Shown piece by piece: positions 24,486 through 33,697 of a stretch of 36,614 nt of DNA. Below the pieces are notes generated by a model. It saw only the letters and a list, made by a program, of their open reading frames with translations, ran no database searches and was not told the DNA's origin. Location: positions 1 to 36,614 of the forward strand of contig JAFYQH010000075.1 of assembly GCA_017547205.1 (NCBI GenBank), read 5' to 3'. This stretch comes from Bacteroidaceae bacterium. GTDB taxonomy: Bacteria > Bacteroidota > Bacteroidia > Bacteroidales > Bacteroidaceae. How positions within the stretch are numbered: position 1 is the first letter of the stretch; every line of letters starts with the position of its first letter. Both the position numbers and the translations under genes were made by a program.

Positions 24486-24860
24486 TCATCTGTTTTTCTT
24501 CGCCTCGATACTGAGGGTAGCGTGTGGAACAGCCATAAGACGTTCCTTGGCAATGAGCTTGCCTGTTTCGCGGCAAATACCATAAGTCTTATTCTCAATG
24601 CGCACAAGGGCTGCCTGAAGCCCCTGAATGAACTTTGCCTGACGGCTTGCAATCTGCATCTGCTCCTCGAGGTATGCAGCATCGCTACCGTCCTCAAGTC
24701 CTTTATATGTAGGCGATGTATCTGCAACATCATTGGAATCCTCATGACGCAACGCTCTCATTATCTGGTCATAATCCCTCTTCGCAAGCTCCAACTTCTG
24801 AAGAATCACCTGACGGAACTCCTCCAGCTCCTCATCTGAATAACGAACTTTCTCTGACAT
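24486..24860 (-). CDS. DksA/TraR-family protein lacking the zinc cysteines
   Basis: 124 residues. The coiled-coil hairpin spans about 8-90, including L-E-D-G-S-D-A-A. The C-terminal globular part follows the DksA zinc-finger register C-x2-C-x17-C-x2-C, but only the first cysteine remains: C96, then T99, S117 and A120. The rest of the finger (YGICRETGKLIAKERLMAVPHATLSIEA) aligns well with DksA/TraR. DksA binds RNA polymerase and modulates rRNA and stress promoters with ppGpp; zinc-less DksA variants that still work are known in other bacteria. It sits between ileS and lspA, a typical Bacteroidales order. Confidence 0.88.
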   Translation of the reverse strand: MSEKVRYSDEELEEFRQVILQKLELAKRDYDQIMRALRHEDSNDVADTSPTYKGLEDGSDAAYLEEQMQIASRQAKFIQGLQAALVRIENKTYGICRETGKLIAKERLMAVPHATLSIEAKKNR

Positions 24861-24900
24861 ATCACAAAATTTTATTATGGTTAGTTATATAAGTTTATTT

Positions 24901-27900
24901 TTACAATCGGGTTACGGCAACCTTTATTGTCGCACCGTCAAATTCAATATCATCACCATCGGTAACAGTTGCATCAACAACAATAGTATCAGCAAGAACC
25001 TGGTTGCAGATATATTCACGGAACTGCTCCACTGCAGCATCACTGACTTCATTGCTTGAAAGTGAAACAGCTATGCGGTCAGTAATGTCAAATCCGCTCT
25101 CCTTGCGTACAGCCTGAATCTTCTTGACAATCTCCCTTGCTATACCCTCACGACGGAGTTCCTCGGTCACCTCGACATCAAGAGCCACTGTAAGCGCACC
25201 CTCATTCGCGACAGTCCATCCTGGCACATCCTCGCTGAAAATCTCCACATCGGCAAGCTCAATAAGAGCATCAGTACCTTCAACCTGCAATGTTATGTTT
25301 CCGTTCTTCTCAAGAGAAGCAATCTGCTCCTGCGACATCTCCGTCACAGCCGCATTGACGCTCTTCATAAGTTTTCCGAACTTCTTTCCGAGTGTACGGA
25401 AGTTACACTTGATCTTCTTGACCAAAATACCGTCACCCTCAACGAACACAAGTTCCTTTACATTCACTTCGCTCAGGATAAGCTGCTTCACAGCCTCGAT
25501 GCGCGACTTCATCACCTCGTCAACTGCAGGTATCGCAATCTTCTGCAAAGGCTGACGCACGATGAGAGCCTCCTTCTTGCGCAATGCAAGAACCATTGAA
25601 GAGATCTGCTGCGCCAGTTCCATGCGGTACTCCAGTTCACTGTCAACCAAAGCCTCGTCACATTCAGGGAATTTGGCAAGGTGAACCGACTTGGCATCTC
25701 CGCGTCCGGTAACGGATGTCAAATCCTGATACAGACGGTCGGCATAAAACGGTGCTATCGGAGCCATAAGACGTGAAACCGTCTCAAGACATGTATACAA
25801 AGTCTGGTAAGCCGATAGCTTGTCGTGGCTCATATCAGAGCCCCAGAAACGCTTACGGCTGAGACGCACGAACCAGTTGCTTACATTATCTATTACGAAT
25901 TCCTGTATTAGGCGGCCTGCCTTGGTAGGCTCATAATCGTCAAGACATGCATTCACATTCTTTACAAGAGTATTGAGTTCCGATATTATCCAACGGTCCA
26001 GTTCGGGACGCTCACTTACAGGAATCTCTGCCTCCTCAAAAGTAAAGCCATCGACATTCGCATACATGGTGAAGAAGCTGTATGTCTGGTACAACTTGCC
26101 GAAGAACGAACGTGTCACCTCCTTCACACCATCCTCATTGAATCGCAGGTTGTCCCATGGAGCCGAGTTCGTAATCATGTACCAGCGCAAAGCATCGCTA
26201 CCGTAGTTCTCTATTGTATTGAAAGGATCCACTGCATTGCCAAGACGCTTCGACATCTTGTCACCGTTCTTGTCAAGGACAAGTCCGTTGGATATTACAG
26301 TCTTGAACGCAACTGTATCGAACACCATTGTAGCAATCGCATGCAAGGTATAGAACCATCCGCGTGTCTGGTCAACACCCTCGGCAATGAAATCGGCAGG
26401 GTAAACCGTACGGTTGTCAAGAATCTCCTTGTTCTCGAAAGGATAGTGAATCTGCGCATAAGGCATGGCACCCGAATCGAACCACACGTCAATGAGGTCA
26501 AGTTCGCGTGTCATCACCTTTCCGGTTGACGATACAAGCTTGATATCATCAACATATGGACGATGCAGGTCTATCCTGTCATAGTTCTCCTTGCTATAGT
26601 CACCAGGGACAAAGCCTTTATCCTTATATGGGTTGCTTGCCATTACACCGGCAGCAACAGCCTTCTCAATCTCGTTATAAAGTTCCTCTACTGAGCCAAT
26701 ACATATTGCCTCACCGTCCTCACTTGTCCAGATAGGCAGTGGAGTACCCCAATAGCGGCTACGGCTCAGGTTCCAGTCGTTAAGGTTCTCGAGCCACTTG
26801 CCGAAGCGTCCTGTACCAGTAGACTCGGGCTTCCATGTAATGGTCTTGTTGAGTTCGCTCATGCGCTCTTTCATTTGCGATGCGCGAACAAACCAGCTGT
26901 CGAGCGGATAGTAGAGCACCGGCTTGTCGGTACGCCAGCAATGCGGATAGTTGTGTACATGCTTCTCTATCTTGAATGCCACACCACCCTGCTTCATGAC
27001 CATGCATAGAGCAATGTCAAGAGTCTCGGCCTTTGCGGCAGCCTTGTCATCGTACCTGCCGTCGACAGTATACTGCGGGTCATATGCGTTCTTCACATAC
27101 GCACCTGCAAACTTCGAATAAACGTCAACATCAACAAAGTTCTTCACGAAATCATCGTCAAGTTCATCAATAGTCCAGAACTTGCCTGTAAAATCAACCA
27201 TCGGGCGCGTCTCACCCTTCCTGTTAACCATGAACAGCGAAGGAATACCGGCAGCCTTCGCAACGAAAGCATCGTCGGCACCAAATGTAGGCGCAATATG
27301 AACTATACCTGTACCATCCTCTGTAGTAACATAGTCACCGGGTATCACGCGGAATGCATCGGCCGACGCATCCACAACATTCTCGCCCTCCTTGGCAACA
27401 GGTTTCACCCATGGGAATAGCTGAGCATAATGCATACCCACGAGGTCAACACCCTTATACTCGGCAATAACACGGTAAGGAACAACCTTGTCACCAGCCT
27501 TGTACTCCTCCATCGGAAGCTCAGCACCTGCAGGATTAAAGTGCGCCGCAAGCAAAGCCTTCGCAAGCACGACAGTGATTGGCTCGCCAGTATAGCCGTT
27601 ATATGTCTGTACGGCAACATAGTCAATCTTGGGGCCTACGCAAAGAGCTGTATTTGAAGGTAGTGTCCATGGAGTCGTTGTCCATGCGATGAAGTACGGA
27701 GTACCCCAACCCGTCATTTCGGGCTTGGGATCAAGCATGCGGAACTGCGCCACAGCCGTCGTATCCTTCACATCGCGGTAGCATCCCGGCTGGTTGAGCT
27801 CGTGCGAGCTGAGTCCTGTGCCTGCAGCCGGAGAATATGGCTGTATGGTATAACCTTTATAGAGCAGTCCCTTATTATAGAGTTGCTTCAACAGCCACCA

Positions 27901-28383
27901 CAAAGACTCGATGTAGCTGTTCTCGTATGTAATGTACGGATTGTCAAGATCGACCCAATACCCCATCTTGCGTGTAAGGTCGGTCCACTCGCGTGTATAC
28001 TTCATCACCTCCTCACGGCAGTTGCGGTTATAGTCATCCACTGATATTTTCTTGCCTATATCCTCCTTTGTAATGTTCAGTTTCTTCTCCACACCCAGCT
28101 CGACAGGCAAACCATGAGTATCCCAACCGGCCTTACGCTTTACCTGAAAGCCCTTCATGGTCTTGAAACGGCAGAACGTATCCTTGATACTACGAGCCAT
28201 AACGTGGTGAATGCCCGGCATGCCGTTCGCCGAAGGGGGACCTTCGAAGAAGACGAACGATGGAGCGCCCTCGCGCTCGGTCATACTCTTTGAGAACAGG
28301 TCATTCTCGTCCCACTCGCCAAGAACCTCCTTGTTTATCTGAGGTAAATTCAACTGATTATATACAGGAAACTTCTTTTTCAT
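24901..28383 (-). CDS. ileS: Isoleucyl-tRNA synthetase
   Basis: 1160 residues, class I synthetase with an editing domain. HIGH-type motif G57-I-H-H60 in SANGMPGIHHVMA; the KMSKR loop (GDKMSKRLGNAVDP) is near residue 705; the editing domain holds TTTPWTLPSNTALCV near 230. The length and the C-terminal extension are of the long, eukaryote-like IleS type, which in other species can be mupirocin-tolerant (family knowledge, not tested here). It heads a minus-strand operon running through the DksA-like gene (40 bp downstream), lspA, DUF4296 and the small ORF. The promoter lies at 28429-28458. Confidence 0.97.
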   Translation of the reverse strand: MKKKFPVYNQLNLPQINKEVLGEWDENDLFSKSMTEREGAPSFVFFEGPPSANGMPGIHHVMARSIKDTFCRFKTMKGFQVKRKAGWDTHGLPVELGVEKKLNITKEDIGKKISVDDYNRNCREEVMKYTREWTDLTRKMGYWVDLDNPYITYENSYIESLWWLLKQLYNKGLLYKGYTIQPYSPAAGTGLSSHELNQPGCYRDVKDTTAVAQFRMLDPKPEMTGWGTPYFIAWTTTPWTLPSNTALCVGPKIDYVAVQTYNGYTGEPITVVLAKALLAAHFNPAGAELPMEEYKAGDKVVPYRVIAEYKGVDLVGMHYAQLFPWVKPVAKEGENVVDASADAFRVIPGDYVTTEDGTGIVHIAPTFGADDAFVAKAAGIPSLFMVNRKGETRPMVDFTGKFWTIDELDDDFVKNFVDVDVYSKFAGAYVKNAYDPQYTVDGRYDDKAAAKAETLDIALCMVMKQGGVAFKIEKHVHNYPHCWRTDKPVLYYPLDSWFVRASQMKERMSELNKTITWKPESTGTGRFGKWLENLNDWNLSRSRYWGTPLPIWTSEDGEAICIGSVEELYNEIEKAVAAGVMASNPYKDKGFVPGDYSKENYDRIDLHRPYVDDIKLVSSTGKVMTRELDLIDVWFDSGAMPYAQIHYPFENKEILDNRTVYPADFIAEGVDQTRGWFYTLHAIATMVFDTVAFKTVISNGLVLDKNGDKMSKRLGNAVDPFNTIENYGSDALRWYMITNSAPWDNLRFNEDGVKEVTRSFFGKLYQTYSFFTMYANVDGFTFEEAEIPVSERPELDRWIISELNTLVKNVNACLDDYEPTKAGRLIQEFVIDNVSNWFVRLSRKRFWGSDMSHDKLSAYQTLYTCLETVSRLMAPIAPFYADRLYQDLTSVTGRGDAKSVHLAKFPECDEALVDSELEYRMELAQQISSMVLALRKKEALIVRQPLQKIAIPAVDEVMKSRIEAVKQLILSEVNVKELVFVEGDGILVKKIKCNFRTLGKKFGKLMKSVNAAVTEMSQEQIASLEKNGNITLQVEGTDALIELADVEIFSEDVPGWTVANEGALTVALDVEVTEELRREGIAREIVKKIQAVRKESGFDITDRIAVSLSSNEVSDAAVEQFREYICNQVLADTIVVDATVTDGDDIEFDGATIKVAVTRL

Positions 28384-28428
28384 TGTATCTAATTATATCA
28401 ATCCTATACCAACTTTTATTTAATCTCG

Positions 28429-28458
28429 CAAAGATACCAAAAAATCCGTAAAAACAAA
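28429..28458 (-). promoter_or_regulatory. Promoter of ileS
   Basis: On the minus strand TTTG (28455-28458) is followed after 18 nt by TATCTTTG (28429-28436), close to the consensus Bacteroidota promoter. The leader would be about 38-40 nt. Confidence 0.7.
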
Positions 28459-28524
28459 AGATACGGCAGCAGAATGCTCCTCTCCCGCATAAAAGCCGAT
28501 CACCAACAAACCCTTAACCGGCCG

Positions 28525-28562
28525 AAAAAAACGCGCACCCCCAGTTAAACCAAGAATACGCG
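28525..28562 (-). terminator. Weak terminator after the DUF4252-like gene
   Basis: On the minus strand CGCGTA (28557-28562) can pair with TGCGCG (28532-28537), including one wobble pair, and is followed by seven T (28525-28531). The loop is long (19 nt), so the structure is marginal. Confidence 0.45.
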
Positions 28563-28603
28563 AAGCAGACTGAAACATATCCCCAGCCAAAGAAGATACC
28601 GAT

Positions 28604-29068
28604 TCACTCCAACACCTTCTTCACATCCGATTCCCCGAATTTTCCCTTTAGAAGCGTCAACGCCACCTCCGTTCTGTCATTCATGGCAGCAATTACAATT
28701 TCTACGCAAGCCTTCTTCTTTTCGTCAAACCTGAGAAAGACCCGGGTCACTGCACCGCCGTCATCATGAAGTTCTGCCAGATAACCATCTGGTGAGAGAG
28801 CTGCAATCTCCGAGTAGAACCTCTGCCTAATCTCAGGAACACACTTCGTCAGTTCAAGCGTGACCATCACATCCACAAGCTTGAAGAACCCCCTCTGCTG
28901 TTCTGGCATCATAAACCGCAAGGCCGAGAGCTCCTTGCCCGAAACCCAGTGAACGACAGCACTGTCCTCACTTGCATACTCCTTTGCCATCGCATCAAAA
29001 GTTTGCGCATTGCCGACAGCCGCAAAAAACAGGACAAAAAACAAAGAAAAAATAAACCTGCACATCAT
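28604..29068 (-). CDS. Small secreted protein, DUF4252-like
   Basis: 154 residues from ATG 29066-29068; the frame opens further to a GTG at 29098, but the second or third Met gives the better signal peptide (MCRFIFSLFFVLFFAAVGNAQ). The mature part starts TFDAMAKEYASEDSAVVHWVSGKEL and runs through an alpha/beta pattern ending KFGESDVKKVLE. The opening resembles Bacteroidales DUF4252 proteins (Q-x-x-F-D-x-F-A-K-E-Y), which have no known function. It lies some 30 bp behind the kinase-RapZ gene on the same strand and is probably co-transcribed. A weak terminator follows. Confidence 0.7.
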   Translation of the reverse strand: MMCRFIFSLFFVLFFAAVGNAQTFDAMAKEYASEDSAVVHWVSGKELSALRFMMPEQQRGFFKLVDVMVTLELTKCVPEIRQRFYSEIAALSPDGYLAELHDDGGAVTRVFLRFDEKKKACVEIVIAAMNDRTEVALTLLKGKFGESDVKKVLE

Positions 29069-29101
29069 ACCGAACTTTTTGCACACAACAAACCGCACGC
29101 A

Positions 29102-30526
29102 TTACGTGCGTGATTCAATTACATAACGCACATTCTGCATCCTATGCTCCACCACCACCCTGACGCCAAACTTTTTGGCCACATGATGCGCGATATGCTC
29201 CGCGCTATATACCGAACGGTGCCGGCCACCCGTACAGCCGCAGCACACCTGTATATGCGTAAAGCCACGCTTCATGTACGTATCGACCATATTGTCGACC
29301 ATTGCATAGGCATGTTCCAGAAATTCCGCGATATTGCTTTCACTCTCTAAAAACCTTATTACCGGCTCATCCATACCGGTAAGTTTCTTATACGGCTCAT
29401 ACCGCCCGGGATTGTGAATGGCACGACAATCAAATACAAAGCCGCCCCCATTGCCCGATATATCGTCGGGAATACCCCGTTTATAGGAGAAACTCATTAC
29501 ATCAACAGTAAGCTCCTTAGACTCGGAACGAACAAACATCGGCAACGCAGCAATCTCCTCAACAAGCGAGCTTATATATTCAAAGCCACCGGCCTCGGCC
29601 AGCAACTGCCGTAACAGTTCCAACGCCGCAGGTATACTCTCAACAAATGCCTTCTTGCGTTCGAAAAGACCACGAAAGCCATATGTGCCGAGGTTCTGCA
29701 GCAAACGGAACACCCTGAACAGAGAAAGCATCTGCATAAAATGCCCCCTATCAACACACTTGTATTGCGAAAGAGACCGAAGATAAGCATCAACCATCCT
29801 TTCCACAACTTCAGGTGTATACTTCGCACGCGACTGTCCCACAAACGAAGCCACATCATAATAAATAGGCCCCTTGCGGCCACCTTGAAAATCTATAAAA
29901 TAAGGAATCCCGTCCTTAAGCATCACATTGCGCGACTGAAAATCGCGATAAAGGAAAGTATTGTCATTCTCCCGAAGCAACAGCGCGGAAAGTTTCACGA
30001 ACTCATCCTCGAGACGACTCTCATTGAATTCAACACCCACGCCCTTGAGGAAGCAGTACTTGAAATAGTTCAAGTCCCACATCACCGTGCGCTCATTGAA
30101 CTCGCTCACCGGATAGCACAACGAAAAATCGAAGTACTGCGGCACCCCGAACTGTATATGAGGAAGCCACGACATCACCTTGCACAGGAGTTCCGTATCC
30201 TCACCACCGAAACAATCATTCTCACGCGCCTCTTTCATCGCCATAAAAAGCGACGTATCACCCAGATCCTCCTGAAGATAGCACATATTGTCGGCAGACA
30301 CCGCCAACACGCGCGGAGCCGGCACTCCACTCTTTTCAAAGGCATCGGCAAGAGCTATAAAAGCAAGGTTCTCCTCAACCGAAGTACCCACAGCGGCAAT
30401 CACCGTACCCTCATCGCCCGACAGGCGATAATAAGCCCGGTTCGAGCCGTCACCAGTCAGTTTCACCACCGCAGCAGGACTGCAACCAAAGTATTCTTTA
30501 TATAGTTCGTTAATTTCCCCTGTCAT
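29102..30526 (-). CDS. Sugar kinase (APH/AmgK-like) fused to a RapZ C-terminal domain
   Basis: 474 residues with two parts. Residues 1-325 are an aminoglycoside-phosphotransferase-fold kinase like AmgK, which phosphorylates MurNAc or GlcNAc at the anomeric position. The glycine-rich loop is G25-D-G-S-N-R30, the catalytic loop is Y193-R-D195-F-Q-S-R-N200 (Y where H is usual), and the metal Asp is D212 in FIDFQGG. Residues about 338-470 match the RapZ C-terminal domain: SFSYKRGIPDD, FDCRAIHNPGRYEPYKKLTG and the CGCTGGRHRSV signature. In E. coli this domain binds GlcN6P and small RNAs to control glmS. The RapZ N-terminal P-loop kinase is absent. A candidate -7 box TATCTTCG lies at 30559-30566 (minus strand). 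Confidence 0.85.
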   Translation of the reverse strand: MTGEINELYKEYFGCSPAAVVKLTGDGSNRAYYRLSGDEGTVIAAVGTSVEENLAFIALADAFEKSGVPAPRVLAVSADNMCYLQEDLGDTSLFMAMKEARENDCFGGEDTELLCKVMSWLPHIQFGVPQYFDFSLCYPVSEFNERTVMWDLNYFKYCFLKGVGVEFNESRLEDEFVKLSALLLRENDNTFLYRDFQSRNVMLKDGIPYFIDFQGGRKGPIYYDVASFVGQSRAKYTPEVVERMVDAYLRSLSQYKCVDRGHFMQMLSLFRVFRLLQNLGTYGFRGLFERKKAFVESIPAALELLRQLLAEAGGFEYISSLVEEIAALPMFVRSESKELTVDVMSFSYKRGIPDDISGNGGGFVFDCRAIHNPGRYEPYKKLTGMDEPVIRFLESESNIAEFLEHAYAMVDNMVDTYMKRGFTHIQVCCGCTGGRHRSVYSAEHIAHHVAKKFGVRVVVEHRMQNVRYVIESRT

Positions 30527-30769
30527 CGCCTACAACATCTAAACAAATGTATCAACTGCGAAGATAACACAACTCCCGGGATTTCAAAAGAGATATATGG
30601 CAATAAAAACGACCGACTAGACGGTGACAGCCCCGGCGACAACAATACATTTTGTCTACAAATACACGCTTTTTACAAAAAATAACAATAATAACGCCAA
30701 GTTATGAAACATTTTTCTTGTTTTTTCAAAAAAACACTTACAATTCTTCATTTTTACAAAACTATGTAT

Positions 30770-30777
30770 TACTTTTG
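30770..30777 (+). promoter_or_regulatory. -7 box of gdhA
   Basis: TACTTTTG matches TAnnTTTG; the leader to the ATG at 30843 is about 60 nt. No clear -33 box. The rest of the 316-bp gap between the kinase-RapZ gene and gdhA holds nothing else I can identify. Confidence 0.5.
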
Positions 30778-30842
30778 CATTGAGAACTACCGGTAAAACA
30801 CCGGCAAGTAAAGAAGCGTTATCACATAAATACATTCATACA

Positions 30843-32177
30843 ATGAAAGTAGAAGCCACATTAGAGAGTCTCAAGAAGAAATTTCCCAATGAACCGGAAT
30901 ATTTCCAGGCAGTAGAAGAGGTATTGCATTCTATCGAAGAGGAGTACAACAAGCACCCCGAATTCGAAGCCAACAATCTCATAGAAAGACTCTGTATCCC
31001 CGACCGCATACTAACGTTCCGCGTAACATGGGTCGACGACAACGGCAAAGTGCACACAAACACCGGTTACCGCGTACAGCACAACAACGCCATAGGCCCC
31101 TACAAGGGCGGCATACGTTTCCACCCGTCGGTAAATGTAGGCATTCTCAAGTACCTCGCCTTTGAGCAGACATTCAAGAACTCGCTCACCACCCTTCCCA
31201 TGGGAGGTGCCAAGGGCGGTTCCGATTTCGACCCCAAGGGCAAGAGCGACAACGAAGTGATGCGTTTTTGCCAGGCATTCATAACCGAGCTATGGCGCAA
31301 CATAGGCCCCGAGATGGACGTTCCCGCCGGCGACATCGGTGTCGGAGGCCGCGAAGTAGGCTACATGTTCGGTATGTACAAGAAACTCACCCGCGAGTTC
31401 AACGGAGTGTTCACCGGCAAAGGGCTTGAATTCGGTGGCTCGCTCATACGTCCCGAGGCAACAGGCTACGGAAACATATACTTCCTGCAGGAGATGCTTG
31501 CAACACGCGGCGAGAGCATCGAAGGCAAGACATGTCTCGTATCAGGATCGGGCAACGTGGCACAATACACCGTAGAAAAAGTCATCCAGTTAGGTGGCAA
31601 GGTAGTGACCATGAGCGACTCCAACGGCTATATATTCGACCCTGACGGCATTGACCGCGAAAAGCTCGACTTCATAATGGAACTGAAGAACGTACGCCGC
31701 GGACGCATCAAGGAATATGCCGAGAAATATGGCTGCAAGTATGTCGAGAACGCACGTCCGTGGGGCGAAAAGGGCGATATAGCACTGCCGTCAGCCACAC
31801 AGAACGAAATAAACGGCGAAGAGGCAAAGGCACTGGTTGCCAACGGAGTAATCGCCGTATCGGAAGGCGCGAACATGCCGTCTACACCCGAAGCGATACA
31901 CACATTCCAGGCAGCAAAGATATTGTACGCTCCAGGAAAAGCATCGAATGCCGGCGGCGTATCAGTATCGGGCCTTGAGATGAGCCAGAACTCAGGCAAG
32001 ATAAACTGGAGCAGCGCAAAAGTCGACGAGATGCTGCACGAGATAATGCACAACATCCACAGCGCATGCGTGAAGTACGGCACATGCGAGGACGGCTACA
32101 TCGACTACGTAAAGGGCGCGAACGTAGCCGGCTTCCTCAAGGTTGCCAAAGCCATGATGGCGCAGGGAATTGTGTAA
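30843..32177 (+). CDS. gdhA: NADP-type glutamate dehydrogenase
   Basis: 444 residues from MKVEATLESLKKKFP, the standard length; the frame upstream from a TTG at 30780 falls in the leader. It interconverts 2-oxoglutarate plus ammonia and glutamate, the main ammonia-assimilating step in many Bacteroidales. Signature segments: GGIRFHPSVN, LPMGGAKGGSDFDPKG with the catalytic lysine, PAGDIGVGGREVGYMFG, the Rossmann G-S-G-N-V-A-Q, and EGANMPSTPEA. The length and K-G-G-S-D-F-D pattern favour NADP use. It is monocistronic, ending in a terminator at 32246-32268. The codon use appears rich in G/C third positions, as expected for a highly expressed gene. Confidence 0.96.
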   Translation: MKVEATLESLKKKFPNEPEYFQAVEEVLHSIEEEYNKHPEFEANNLIERLCIPDRILTFRVTWVDDNGKVHTNTGYRVQHNNAIGPYKGGIRFHPSVNVGILKYLAFEQTFKNSLTTLPMGGAKGGSDFDPKGKSDNEVMRFCQAFITELWRNIGPEMDVPAGDIGVGGREVGYMFGMYKKLTREFNGVFTGKGLEFGGSLIRPEATGYGNIYFLQEMLATRGESIEGKTCLVSGSGNVAQYTVEKVIQLGGKVVTMSDSNGYIFDPDGIDREKLDFIMELKNVRRGRIKEYAEKYGCKYVENARPWGEKGDIALPSATQNEINGEEAKALVANGVIAVSEGANMPSTPEAIHTFQAAKILYAPGKASNAGGVSVSGLEMSQNSGKINWSSAKVDEMLHEIMHNIHSACVKYGTCEDGYIDYVKGANVAGFLKVAKAMMAQGIV

Positions 32178-32245
32178 ACAAACAAGCTCGACAAGGCCGG
32201 CAGCAAAAAGCAAGAACAACCAAGAGTCAAAATATAAACCACAGG

Positions 32246-32268
32246 AGCAAACCTCACAAGGGTTTGCT
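32246..32268 (+). terminator. Rho-independent terminator of gdhA
   Basis: AGCAAACC (32246-32253) pairs with GGTTTGCT (32261-32268) around TCACAAG, followed by TTTGTTT. Confidence 0.75.
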
Positions 32269-32389
32269 TTTGTTTATGTACAATTTTAAGTATCTTCGCA
32301 AGCCGAACAGGACGTTCATTCCAAAGACGTTCAAATTCCCGATTTTACGCAACTTTGACATTTTTATAAGAAATCAACATCCTAATTAT

Positions 32390-33655
32390 ATGCTAAAGAA
32401 AACCAACGCCTGGCTATGGATTCCCACGCTCTATTTTGCATCGGGACTGCCCTATCATGCCATAACATCGATATCGGACATCATGTACAAAGATATGGGC
32501 ATCGACAATGCCAGCATAGCCATGTACACAAGTTTTCTGCTCATCCCATGGACAATCAAGCCCTTATGGAGCCCCTTTGTAGAGATTTTGGGGACACGCC
32601 GTAACTGGACCCTCTACTCGCAGATTGCACTGGCAATATGCTTCGCAGCCGTAGCCCTGGCCATACCGTCAGGCAGTTTTCTCGCGCTCACCCTCATCGC
32701 ATTCATGGCAGGAGCATTCGTGTCGGCAACACACGACATAGCCCTCGACGGGTTCTACATACTTGCACTTCCCCAGGAAAAACAGTCATTCTTCTCGGGC
32801 ATACGCAACACATTCTACCGCATAGCCACCGTGTTCAGTTCGGGCATACTGGTAATGCTCGCCAACTGGATAGGCAAACATTTCGGTAGCGACACCACAG
32901 CATGGAGTGCCACATTCGCCACCACAGCGATAATAATGGCAGCACTGTTCATCTACCACAAGCGAGCCATGCCCAGTCCCGACAACGACACATCACTCAA
33001 CACAACCGGAATCAAAGACGTATTCAAAAGTTTCGGGGAGATAATAAGAACATACTTCGCCAAGCCCGGCATTCTGTCATCAATCCTGTTCCTGCTGCTG
33101 TTCCGTTTCCCCGAGGCTCAATTGGGAAAGATAGGCAAGCTGTTCCTCATGGACAACATCGAAGCCGGCGGACTTGGGCTTGATAAGGGCGAAATAGGAT
33201 TTCTCAACGGTGTCATAGGCGTCATCGGGCTCATTGCAGGCGGAATAGCCGGCGGAATATGCATTTCGCGCAATGGGCTCAAATACTGGCTATGGCCGAT
33301 GGTTATAGCCATATCCCTGCCCGACGCCGTATACGTATACATGAGCATGGCCATGACAGAAAACCTTGCAGCCATAGGCAGCTGCATCTTCATCGAGCAA
33401 CTGGGCTACGGCTTCGGTTTCACCGCATACACGCTTTACATGATATACATGGCCAGCGGAAAGTACCCCACAGCCCATTTTGCAATATCCACCGCATTCA
33501 TGTCACTGGGAATGATGCTCCCCGGCATGGTATCGGGAAAGATACAGGAGTGGCTCGGGTACGAGAACTTCTTCATTTGGGTCATGGCATGCACAAGCAT
33601 AACATTCCTTGTATCGGCATTGATAAAAATAGACCCCAAATTTGGCAGGAAATAG
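32390..33655 (+). CDS. MFS permease, AmpG-like
   Basis: 421 residues from MLKKTNAWLWIPTLYFASGL; the open frame begins 324 nt earlier, inside gdhA, and is not real there. Roughly ten to twelve hydrophobic segments are visible. The N-terminal half has YFASGLPYHAITSISDIMYKD and ISDIAL-type loop DIALDGFYI, as in AmpG / PAT-family importers that bring anhydro-muropeptides or other solutes across the inner membrane. It is followed after 42 bp by a BadF-type kinase, which fits import plus phosphorylation of a cell-wall amino sugar. The exact substrate cannot be read. A weak -7 box (AACTTTG) lies near 32351-32357. Confidence 0.82.
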   Translation: MLKKTNAWLWIPTLYFASGLPYHAITSISDIMYKDMGIDNASIAMYTSFLLIPWTIKPLWSPFVEILGTRRNWTLYSQIALAICFAAVALAIPSGSFLALTLIAFMAGAFVSATHDIALDGFYILALPQEKQSFFSGIRNTFYRIATVFSSGILVMLANWIGKHFGSDTTAWSATFATTAIIMAALFIYHKRAMPSPDNDTSLNTTGIKDVFKSFGEIIRTYFAKPGILSSILFLLLFRFPEAQLGKIGKLFLMDNIEAGGLGLDKGEIGFLNGVIGVIGLIAGGIAGGICISRNGLKYWLWPMVIAISLPDAVYVYMSMAMTENLAAIGSCIFIEQLGYGFGFTAYTLYMIYMASGKYPTAHFAISTAFMSLGMMLPGMVSGKIQEWLGYENFFIWVMACTSITFLVSALIKIDPKFGRK

Positions 33656-33697
33656 TTTTTTGAACTATATTTACAAAATATTTGAGCGAAAGAATTT

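Noticed and set aside
29144-30505. Long plus-strand frames opposite the kinase-RapZ gene
   Set aside because: They are antisense shadows; the minus-strand protein has two clear domains with intact motifs.
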